Assembly (NCBI GenBank): GCA_013396525.1
Contig: VWYX01001156.1
Location: 167,514 to 231,513, forward strand
Length of the DNA stretch: 64,000 bases
DNA from: Chaetorhynchus papuensis
Lineage: Eukaryota; Chordata; Aves; Passeriformes; Rhipiduridae
Direction of reading: 5' to 3'
A program made the translations under genes and the position numbers. Shown here in pieces: positions 12,901 to 24,900 of this stretch. A model generated the notes under the pieces. It saw nothing but the letters and a program-made list of their open reading frames with translations. It did no database searches and was not told the DNA's origin. Within the stretch, counting starts at the first letter, position 1; every line of letters begins with the position of its first letter.

Positions 12901-15900
12901 CTCCCCAACAACCCCACCCTGGGCATCCCTGGCAGTGCTGTCCAAACGCTCCTGGAGCTCTGGCAGCCTCGGGGCCGGGACCATTCCCTGGGGAGCCTGG
13001 GCAGTGCCCAGCACCCTCTGGGGGAAGAACCTTTCCCTGATCTCCAACCTAAACCTCCCCAACACAGCTTTGTTCCTCATCACTCTCCATAGTTCAAACT
13101 TGTAGCATAAAATAAGGACACGTTGCTTGATGACTGAATGTCTGCTGCATTTAACCCTTTTTTGTGCTGTTTTACACTGGTTTGGAATGAGGATTCTGGA
13201 GTGGAGCTACGGCTCCCTGGAACAAGGCCCTTGTGTCAGAGCAGAGCATTCCCTGGTACTGTGGCTGGGAGCTGTGGGCAGCCTGTCCTGGGGGTGTAGG
13301 AGTGGTGACCAGCAGGCCCTGAGCATTTGTCTGTAGTCATAGATTCCTGGTTTTCATTTCCAGTGATTAAGTAATTCTAAAACTAAAATGAAGTTTTATT
13401 TCACTCTTCCATGAAAGCCACCCTGTGGTTCCCACATGGGATTCCTGGGTGGAAGTAGAACATTGCAGCTCTTACACAAGCTGGTACTTCTGACTGTAGA
13501 GCGCAAGCTCCAGGGTTGCACGTGTGTGATGGTGTTCCCAAGAGCCTGAGTGTGGGGTGGGATGGATTTGGGGTGTCCTGGTGACCTGGGTGTCTGAGGG
13601 GAGGTGCTGATGTCCCACTAACACCCAGTGCTGTGCTTTGTTCCCCCAGTCCCGAGTGATCGTGCAGCAGCCTGGGGAGCGAAGCTTCCACTCCTTCTAC
13701 CAGGTTTGTGTTCCTTTGCTGGAGCAGTGACTTGTCCCCAGTTTCCTTTGCTGGAGCAGTGACTTGTCCCCACTTTCCTTTGCTGGAGCAGTGACTTGTC
13801 CCCACTTTCCTTTGTTGGAGCAGTGACTTGTCCCCAGTTTCTTTTGCTGGAGCAGTGACTTGTCCCCAGTTTCCTTTGCTGGAGCAGTGACTTGTCCCCA
13901 GTTTCCTTTGCTGGAGCAGTGACTTGTCCCCAGTTTCCCAGACGCTTTGGGCAGAACACTCAGGGCTTTCACCCTCTCATGTATTTTGCAGAAGGTTCCC
14001 TTTTGCAGCATCTTGGGTGATCTTGGGTTCTTCAGTTCTCTGCGGGGGCCTGGGCTGGGAGGGAGCCTGGGAAGATGGATTGTTTTCTATCCTCCAGTCC
14101 CATATTAACACATTTATAAACTTAAAAGGAGGCTGACTAAACAAATATGGTAGGACATTGGACTTTGACTCACTGTTTTATTTGTAGTAAGTCTAATCCC
14201 TCTATTTTCTCTTGAGGCCTTTAGTCCATATGGAAGTAATTTTATGACACCAAGTTGACTTTTTTTTGGTTTTTGGATGTTTTTTAATGTCTTCCACATT
14301 GTGTGGTGGTTCCCTGTGTGTCCTTTGGGAGATATGGTCAGCCTATTAGTGTAACCTTGATTCTGCAGTGAGAGAAGGGGAGGTTTGTTTATTTTTTTCC
14401 CACTTCTTCAGTACTCCATGGTGGCATGTTAGCACTTTCTTCAGGGATGTGTCATTTCCAGGAGGAAAAGTCTCTATGTGGCCAATGTGCTTGCCAGGGC
14501 AAGCTGTGGCATGGCCCAGGTGTGAACAGGTCTGTGAGGGGGTTCAGGCTGGATTTTATACAGTTGTGACAGTAAAGGACAGTGATTTGTGGTGGCAGAG
14601 CCCTGCACCAGTGCAGACTCTGTGTCTTGCACGTTGTGCTCCACATATTGCAGCAGTAATTAATATTTTTATGATTTTGCTTGTCAAGCAGATGAATAAG
14701 AGACAGAAAAAAGAAGGATTTTATATTTTCCATTCACCATTTCTTAAAACACTCTTCATGCAGCTCCTGCAGGGAGGTTCTGAGCAGCTCCTGCGTTCTC
14801 TGCACCTCCAGAAGGATGCATCAGCCTACAGCTACATCTGCCCTGGGGCACAGCTCAAGGTGAGGGGTCTGAGGGACCCAGGGACAGCTTGACATTGGGA
14901 ATGCTGCTGGAAATGCTCAAGGCACTGCTGAGCTAGCAGAAGTTGAGATCAGTGGGGATGAATATGGAAAGGTGACACTGGTGTGCTGTTTGTAATGAAG
15001 TTTCTGGCACTACATGATAAAGCGTGAGTTTACTTAAATCATAGAAAAAATATCCCTCTATTCTGCTTAAAATATACAAATATACCTGTGCATGTTCATG
15101 TGTCTGCTTATAAACAGCAATAAAAGGATTTATTAATAAATGCAGGTGTAGATATTTGACACATTACCAGTGGCAGACATTCCATGCTCCATGATGGGTA
15201 ACTTCAACTGCTTTCTGCACCAAAAAGCCATGAGGACTCTTTTTTTTTTGCAGCAGGATCTTTGAGTTACTGAAGCACTGAGTCTTCATGTCTGACTTGT
15301 CCTCCAGGGGGAACTCTGAGCAGGAAAGAAGGGAACAAACCCATAAAGTTTTTAGAACAAGATCCTGAACACTTTGGATACATCTGGAGTTGTCCCTAGT
15401 GTTGTCCTTTTGAAGCAAGGTCCAGACCCAAGGCTCCCTGATTTCCTAGGTGCTTCTGTGAGATGCACTTTGGTACAGAAACCCAGAGACCTCCTCACAT
15501 GCCAGATGACTCTCTCTAAAAATGGGCATCAAAAACAAACCCAGGAGGCTGCAGGGAGGGAGGGAGAGGCTCAGCTTGAGAAAGGTGGAGAACAGAGACT
15601 TCCTGCAGGTGCTCTGCAGCCTCTGCTCAGAGGGTCTGTGACTGCACAGATTGTCCTGTTCTTCTGGGATTTTTTATGAACTCTTTCTCAGCAAATTCCA
15701 CTGGGAAATTTCTTGTGCTGTGGTGGATTTCTGCATATCCTGCTGCCAGGATACGTGTGTGCAGTGCAGGGTTCAGTGTCCACGCACGCAAGATGGCATT
15801 GGAATGAGCTGGGAAACCTCATGACAGTGTCTTGCATGTGAGAAACATCAAAGTGCATCTTTATTTCCCATGGGCTTGTGAAATCCTTGCTTCCTCGCAG

Positions 15901-18900
15901 CTGACTTCCATTAAACCCCCCTCATCCCAAACTTCTCTCTCCCCTCAGTGTTCCATCAATGACGGGGCCGAGTTCAAGGCAGTTGCTGATGCCATGAAGG
16001 TGATTGGCTTCAAGCAGGAGGAGATTCAGACTGTCTACAAAATCGTGGCAGCCATTCTGCACCTGGTGAGCTCCCTGCCCATGGATATCCATCCCTGAAC
16101 CCATCCCTGAACTGTTCCTCAGGAGGGCTTGTACTGCCAGCAGCTCTGGTTTTCCTGCTGCAGAAGCACTTGGAAGCTCTGTTGGCTGGGAAAGTGTGTC
16201 CAGTTCTCAGCTCCAGTGGGGAGAGGAAGTCCTTGCTGGAACAGGACACTGCAGTAATGGTCACATGTATTCCTGCATGTTCCAGATCCCAAACCAGATA
16301 TCCCACTAAGTACTGGGAGCTGTTAAATGTTCTGAAAAAGGAACTGCTGGGGTTTGGCAGTGAGGGCATAGGGAGCTTCTGTCCTTTTTTGTCCTCACAC
16401 TCACCTTCACCACGGTGGTTCTGCTTCACTTCATGGTGAAGGTTGAGCACAGGAAACACAGGAGACCTCTTAATTCTTTGTGTTCTGAGGCTGAGGAAAT
16501 CCTTCCTTCTCCTGGAGCCTCCTGGGAGCCACAGAGCCTCCTCCCCTGCACAGTGTCCCTGTAGCTCAGCTCTTGTATTTCCCTGAGGAAAGAGGTGGGC
16601 AGGAGGAGGGTGGCAAAGAACAGCTTTGTTCCCGTTCCTTCTCCTTGGGGTAGCAGTGCTGGGAAGGAAGGGAGGCAAAGCTGAGTGGGGCCATGCAGGC
16701 AGGCTGGGAGAGCACCCTCTGCTGTGGATCACCAAGGGGTGTCACTGCTTAACCCTGGCACAGAAGGTACCCAGGAGCAGAGCTGTGGTGGGGGGTGCTG
16801 CCAGTCCAGTCCCACTGGCACTGAGCTCCCAGCTTCCCCACACCATTCCCATTCCCTCTGTGGCAGGAGCACTGCCGGGAGAGCTTCAGCCAGTGAAGAC
16901 AAGTGCTACATCCAGCATTTGTATACGTGGTGCAATTCCCTGTCCCTGGAATCTGAATCTTGGCATGGTGTTTGATTAAATCTCAGGAAGTGTTTGATGT
17001 CATTTGTCCCAAAAGCTGAGCTGAACACTGAGCAGGAATGCTTTGCTTTGAGAAAGCCTTTGCTGCTCCCACTGACCTTGGAGCTCTGAAGGTGTGGATA
17101 TGGAAGACCCACCTTCCAGTGTGGCAGGATATTTCCTACTGGGAATAACAGGTGGAAAATGGATGACTTGGGGGTCGGTGATTCCTGTTAGTAAAGGGCA
17201 GATTGAGAAATGCTGCTGATTGCAGGGGAACCTGAAGTTCTTTGTGGATGGAGACACTCCCATCATCGAGAACAGCAAGGTGGTGTCGGTCATCGCCGAC
17301 CTCCTGTCCACCAAGGCCGAGCTGGTGGAGAAGGCGCTGCTGTTCCGGACAGTGGCCACGGGCAGGGACGTCATCGACAAACAGCACACGGAGCAGGAGG
17401 CCACCTACGGCAGGGACGCCTTTGCCAAGGTGAGTTCAGTCCTGTTCCTCTGCACAGGTGGGTGACACCCACCCTGACACGTTCCTGCTGCCTCTGCCCC
17501 TGGGCTGAGCTGCTCTCGGTGCAGCAGAGGACAGCGGTGCCCAAGGAAGGCGTTGCTGTCGGAACTGCACGGGGCTCAGTCCCAGGGGGTTCCTGGTGGC
17601 TCCATAAGCACAGTGCTTGCTGTACCTCCTGCACATTTCTCTCTGAACCTTCGTGCTCCTGAGTTCTGTAGGGGTTTGTGGCACCTCCCTATCCCTGCCC
17701 TTCCAGCAGGGTCCAGCTCCCACAGACAGCAGTGCCAAGCACACCGAGGAGGGGACGGGCTGCAGGCTGCAAATGTGGAGCCTACAGGGAGGAATTTTCT
17801 GTGAAGTGGGATCCTCAGCTTCATTTTGCAGCTAAATTCAAAGAATAGAGAGTGGAACTGGAACATCTAGAATTCAGGTTGGAAACACAAAGTGTTATTT
17901 TTTAAAAATTTTTTAAAGAACTGTAGAATGGTTTGGGTTGAAGGGACCTTAAATACCCTTTCATTCCAAACCCCTGCAATGGGCAGGGACACCTTCCACG
18001 AGAGAAGTGGGTACTGATGGCAGGAGTGACAATTGTTCCTCCTCTGCTAAGAAATCAAATTATAAGGGAGGAACAGATCAAGTTATGAAGGTCCTTGGTT
18101 ATTAACTTGACTTCTTTACCTGAGGTAATGTATTTACCCAGCTTCACAGCACATTTTGAACATGAAGACTTTGAAGACACCTCTGCCTACAGAACATTTT
18201 CTTTGTGAAAGGTGAACAGGATTATTTTCCTGTCATTGTGTTCAGTTGTTGGGTTTCTGTGAGTGACCTCTCCCTTGCTCTTCACTATTGTTAAATAATT
18301 CTCAGGAATGGTACTTATTAGGCAGCTGAAAAGCTGACTGGAAGCAAATTAGGGAACTGCTGCACCCAGTGACCTCACTGGGATTTCGACTTGTTATAAA
18401 TGAGTTTTGGAAGAAAGAAAAGAAATACTTCCATAGAATATGTTCTCCAGTCAGTAGCTGCTCACTTTCAGCAGAACATTACCTGCAGCTTTGGTGGAGG
18501 CCTGGAATGAGCTGTGCTGAATTTCCTGGGATGAGCTGAGGCAGGTGCAGGCAGGAGCCCTCAGTCTGTGTTTCCTGCAGGCCATTTACGAGCGTCTCTT
18601 CTGCTGGATTGTGACACACATCAACGATGTCATCGAGGTGAAGAACTACGACACCACAGTGCATGGCAAGAACACAGTCATTGGGGTCCTGGATATCTAT
18701 GGCTTCGAGATATTTGACAATAACAGGTGAGCCACCTTCTAAAGCCCAGCGTTGTGCCCTCGCCTTTCCCAGAACACTCATCACCTTTTCTTCTCATGTT
18801 TTTGCAGTTTTGAACAATTCTGCATTAATTACTGCAATGAAAAGCTGCAGCAGCTCTTCATTCAGCTGGTTCTAAAGCAGGAGCAGGAGGAGTACCAGCG

Positions 18901-21900
18901 AGAGGGAATTCCCTGGAAGCATGTGAGTGCTTTGGCAGGGGAGGGAGAGGTCGCTGTGAGGTCAGTGTACCAGCACAAGTCCCAGCTCTGGAGTTGCTCC
19001 ACATGCAGGCTGCAGTCGATGGGACATCTGTGTCCCTGCCAGCTGTCCTGTCAGGCTGGGATCAGGCTGGGGCAGGAGCTCCCCTGTCACCTCACCACGT
19101 GTGTCCTTGAGAAAATAAGGGACTCCAGGTCTGAGATGAAACCTCTTGTGGCAGCTCTGTGATGCCACACACACAACTGTGGGTTTCTGTTCTGAGTGCT
19201 TATGGATTTTTCTAGTTGTTGATAGTAACACTTAAAAATCTCGACTTTTCCTGTTCAAACTCTCTTCAGAATGCCAAGGACAGGATGTGCAGTGTCGCTG
19301 TGGTGACTGCACACAGCTGAATTGTAAAAGATATTTTAAAGGGAATTCTGCAGCAGAGGTCTCAAGATGTTTGTGAGGGGTTTGAAAAATCACTTTCTTT
19401 GCTGTTCAGGGTAGGAGAGCAGCCTGCTTGGTGTGGAATTAGAGATCTACATGTTCAGAGCTGATTGCTCCTCGCTGTCACACGGGGTGCTATGGCCAGC
19501 ACTGGTACCCTCCCATTTCTGCAGCCAAGGTCACCAACACGCTGTCCTTTGTTTCCTGCAGATTGATTACTTCAACAACCAGGTTATCGTGGACCTGGTG
19601 GAGCAGCAGCACAAAGGGATCATTGCCATTCTGGACGATGCCTGCATGAACGTGGGGAAAGTCACGGATGAGATGTTCCTCGAGGCCCTCAACAGCAAAC
19701 TGGGGAAGCACGCGCACTTCTCCAGCAGGAAGGTAACCCACAGCCCTTGCTGCCCTCTGCCATCCCTTCTCCGTGTTCTGAGGTGGAATGGAATGAGGAA
19801 AAAGGGGTTTAGGGGTGGCTGGGTTGGAATCGCTGCGACTGAGTGTGAGATGAGGAGCCCGGAGCAGCTCCAGGCACCGAGGAACCCGGCAGAGGGAGCT
19901 CCAGCCCGTCCGATGGCACATCCCTTTTATTCCGGGATAAAAGGAGCCTGAGCTCGTGCCTTGACAGACCATGATGTCATCTGGAACCAATCGATGCGCC
20001 GGCTCGGCCCACGTGTTGTTCTTCCCAGGCTGCTCTAATACATAGTGACAGTGAAATTATTCACACTCCTGCATTATTACAGCGCCGTGATTTGGGCTTT
20101 TTTCATCGTCATTGGCTGCAGAACGTGCTCATCTCCCACTGCACCTCGGAGCACCCCGGCCCCTCGCCCGGCTTTGTCTGGGCTACAATGGGCGAATTAA
20201 AAGGCTTCATTTGTTCCTCACTTGGCAGCAGATTGCAAAATGGTCACCAGCCTGATTAATTTGAGAATCTTTCACACTAACTAATCAAATAAGGGCCTTT
20301 AATTTACTGATGTCTCTCTACTCAGAAACACTGTCTGAAATGCATGGCTCAGAGTGCCGATCCCCCCTGCTCCCTCCCACCCCGGCACAATGTTTTATGT
20401 AGGTCAGAAATACCAAATTAGCCTGGTTGTGTAAGATATGTGCTAAAGGCTGCCTCCGGGAGGCCCGGGATAAACAATGGATCTGGCTGGGGCTGTCTGA
20501 GGAGAGGCCAGGATGAAAGTAAACCAAAGCCACTTTTTCCTCCCAGATGCTGCTTTCCTTAAATGCCCTTTTGCTGCAGCACACCTGATGTCTCACCTGC
20601 CACGTGTGCCCGAGCTCAGGGAGGGGGACAGGGAGCTTGATTCCAGTGTTGACCCAGATTTCACGTGCCTGAGCAGTGACATGGCACGTTCTGAGAAAAC
20701 CCACCTGAAAACAAGTGTGAGGCCTAGTCTGGGTTCCTGTTTGAATGCAAATGGCTTCCTTCAGTGGTGATGCTGGTGGGATGGAGCCTGGGACCCCCTG
20801 CAGTGGGGTGCTGGGGGAGTGGTCCAGTTTCTGGAGCTGTCTGGTCAGTGGATGTAGAGAGAGGAGATTGGTTTCTGTTCTGTCCTGGATCCCACATCTG
20901 CCCAGGGGAAAGGGGCTCTGCCACAGAGGGAGCAGGTGGTCCTTTAATGCAGTGGCAGAAGGGGATGGAATTTCAGGAGGCATTATGGGAGGCTATAAAA
21001 TGAACATTTAAAAATAAAATCTGCTCGAGTCCTTGCCTTCAGGAGTCCCCTCCCAGCAAGGATACATTAAAGGACGGCATTGCCAGCTGCAACGTTCCTC
21101 AGCAGGAGGTGGCGTTGTCAGAAACTGCCTGCACAGGCTACGAGGGAGACAGGCAATCCTGCTATAAATAATGTTTATGGAGGGGGTGATGGATCTGCCT
21201 GGCTTGCTAATTTCTAGTTAAATCAATAGAGTCTTGAAAACACTGACCCATAAACCTCTCAGCATAATTATTATTTTTTCTCCCCATCGCATCTCTGCAG
21301 ATGTCCCAGCACCTCAGAGCTCTTCCTCAGTCCCACCCAGAACTGCTGTGGGAAGCCTGAGCCTTCTGAGCTCTTCTAACTTGGATTAAAACAAAGGGCT
21401 TGACTCCATCTCATGCCCTGCCTTTGCAGACTGCAGCGGCTCCATGCAGATCCTGTAAAGTTCCACACGGATGGGAGCTGTTCCCAAAGAGTTAAAGTCG
21501 TGTGTTGGGAGCAGCTCCCGTCCCTCAGCCCAGTTCATGCTCCGCTGCTCCCTGCAGAGCGTGTTGCACACAGGCTCCATGTGGAGAAGCTCTAGGGGGC
21601 TGTGGTGCCCTAAATAGTCGTGTCCTACTTTGTGTACCCGGCTGCTCCGCGCTGCCGGCGCCCTTGTCCTGGGGAAGGCCGAACGAGCCGGGACAGTGCT
21701 GGTTAACACTTCCACCAGCAGAATCTGTGGCACAGTGTTGTGTTCCTGGAGCGTGGGGTGTCCTTCTCGGATTTGTCTAATGCTAATGTGGATGTGCAGA
21801 TGTGCCACATGTTCTGGTGGTCCTTCCCAACATCACCGCTCGTATCCTCAACCTCTCCAAGCTCCATTTCTTTTCTGTTGATATTCTACTTTGGAAGGAT

Positions 21901-24900
21901 CAAGTGCAGTGACAGACAGTCCCTGAATGCCTCAATCTTCAAATTGTGGAGAGCATCAATCTCAACAAACTGGTTGTGAAGGGAGGAGTATCAGAAGGTC
22001 CATTCCAGTCCACCTGATGTTGTGTCTCCCAAGACACTGGACAGTGGTGAATACCCAAGTGAGAGCCCAGTATGGGACAAATGTGAAGTGATAACTTGAC
22101 ATGCTCCCATCTTCAGGGACCTGCAGCCCAGGAACCTCCTGGTGTCCTTAATAGGGCTTTTTGTGTGATCTCCTTGGTTTTTTAAATTGACAAAGAATTC
22201 CACAGCTCAGATACGCAGGTGAAGAGCTCCTTCCTCCCTGTTTCCCTCCCTCCTCCCTTTTCCATTTTAGGTTGCACCTCTCACCTCCTGGTTTTTAAAT
22301 GGCAAAACAGAGTTCTCTTTGTCTTCCACTACATCATCTCCACATTTTTTGCAGTCATCTCTGGGCATTTCTTTCCTTACCCGGAGAGGCCGAGTTCATT
22401 GGCCCATCCAGGGCAGCCAGCAGGGGATGGTTTTGCCCTTGAGGCCTCTCCCAGTTCTCTGTGTCCTTTTTGAGATGCAGGAGGGTGGGTAAAGGGACCG
22501 TTTGGGGCCCATCAGTTCCTGTGAACTTTGCCCTTTCTCATTGTGAATCCCTGCCCTGCTGGGGCGTTTCATTTGCTCTGCTTTGCCCTCATTTAGCCCT
22601 GGGTGCCTCCTGCAGTTCCTCCCAGGCAGCCCTCAGTGCTGAAGTGCCACCACCCAGCCCCACGACCTTCCCACTGCACTGCCCTCAGGTTATGGCTCAT
22701 TTCAGATGCTGTGAAAGCACAGCCTCGCTGCAGGCTCCCACAGGATTCCCATCTTTCCAACACTTTACAAGCCCTCAGATGCTGTGAGCTGTCAGTGAGG
22801 AGCCTCGTGCAAGGGCTCCCAGAAACCCAAGCAGATGATCCACGTTATCAATGGACTTGCTGGTCTTTTTTTCACTAATTTCAACTGCTTTGTCCAGCAG
22901 ACACAAAGTTTGGAGAGAATCACTCCTTAAGAAAAAACAAACCAGCCAACAACAAAACCCCTGATTGCTGTGTTATCCTTCCAACCTCTCCAGAGCTGGA
23001 TGAGCTTTAGGAGGAGCTCGTGCTGCCAGCTGTGCCCTGACTGGTAGCACAGACACATTTCTTTTTCCGTTTGGTATTTACCTCTTTTATTGACTTGTTG
23101 GTTTGAGCTGTGTGTTTGGGTGGCTGACAAAGGCACTCCCCAGCCCCGTGCTGGGAACACACTGCAGCAAGAAAAATGACTTTGTTTCCCTGGTATTGCC
23201 TCGTTCCTTCATTTCCTCTGTGTTCTGCTGCACCTCAGTCATCCATCAGCTCTGCAGCTCCTGGTGCTCCCTACTCCTGCCATGCTGGACTTCCCACACC
23301 TCTGGGACCTCCTAGGGACCTTGGTACTCACACTTCTTGGGCTCCTCCTTATGATTAATTTTGTGTAAAATGTATTCTATTTTTTTCATCTGTTCTTACC
23401 GTTTGAGCCAATCTATCGTGTGCTGTTGGACACAGGTGAATTTTTGGAGTGTATCTCCCTGTGCCTAATCATCCCTCCTGCCCTGCATTTCAAGCATGCT
23501 AATTTCCTCTTTTATTTCTCCAAGACTTTTTGTGGATAGCAGATATCTGCTCATAGCCCTCGGTGTTGTTAAATGCTGCCTGCAAAGATTTAATTCATCT
23601 CCTGCTCCTTTTGCCTATAACAAAATCCTCATTCTTATCTCATTCTCCCTTTTTAATTAAGCCAACCCTGATGGATTTTTTGGCTCCTGCTATTCCTGAA
23701 GGGATGAGTGTGTTACAGCCACTGCTGCTGAACAGCTGCCATGTGGGCACTGGACATCTTCTGTTGTACAGAAGGAATGGGATGGGATGGGATGGGATGG
23801 GATGGGAATTTGAGCCGGGAGCGGGGGGCTGGAGCAGTGGATCTGCAGGGGGGTCCCTGTTTGAGGGGTGTCAGATGACCAGGAGGGATCTGGGGCAGAA
23901 CAAGCCTTGCTGTTGTCACAGCAATTGGGCCATGTCTCTGCTGAGGAGCTGCACTGCAATGGGAAAAAATATAAAGGAAGATTTAAAAAAAGTTGTAAAT
24001 GAACTCGTGGGTGCAATGTTTCTCTACAGGCACGAGTGTTCTTTTTGTATAATGGTGTTTCTGAGATAATATCAATTTCCTGATAAAATTATAGGCTCTT
24101 GCAGCTTCATTTGTACAAGCACATGTTCTTACAGTGCATCCATGAAAACATTACCCAGCACTGGGTTTCATATCTGCACATGCACATAGAAAGTGGAATT
24201 CCTGCAGTTCCCAGTGCTATTTTGAAGGCAGGTTGCTCTTCCCTGGAGCTTGTAGATCCAGAGATGGTGTTTCAATCTCAACCCATGGGTGGTATTTTGA
24301 CATATGTGAATTTATTTCAGCTTTGTGCCACGGACAAAACGCTGGAGTTTGACAGAGACTTCCGGATCAAGCACTACGCCGGGGATGTGATGTGAGTTGC
24401 CTTCAGAAATAAAGTTGCACCTTCTATTTTTGTCTTCCCAGCAGCTCTGAAGTGGTACAATATTCTGATTTACTGCTGCTTCTGGTGCAAGGCAGAATAG
24501 CTGTCACACACAATTACAGAGTGCAGCGCTTGCTTATCAATTAAATCTTCTGCTGGTGCCTTGCTCTACAGAGTGGGAATTTGTACTTGGAGTGAAACAA
24601 AAGGAGAGCCAGGGGTGGGAGTGAGGGGAGAGCAGTGCTCCAGGGAAAAAAAAGAGGGAAAAAAGGCAGCAATGTCTATGTGAGAGAGCTACACTGGGCT
24701 AATAAAATCTGGTTTAGACATCTGTTTGGTGTGATTATATAACTCTGGCTTTAAGTTCTCCAATCAGTTGGAGCAGGCTGGAAGCACAGGGGAGTGATAA
24801 CCTGCAGGAGGGATCAGGGCAGGAGGGTTGGGAGGTGCTTGCCTGGAGCCTGCAGGAGGTGACAGCAGTGGGAAGGGAGAGTGAGTGGAAGTGAAGGATG

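Noticed and set aside
16010..16735. 241-codon minus-strand ORF overlapping exon 7
   Set aside because: Antisense to a proven exon and intron. No family resemblance, and several other frames are open as well.
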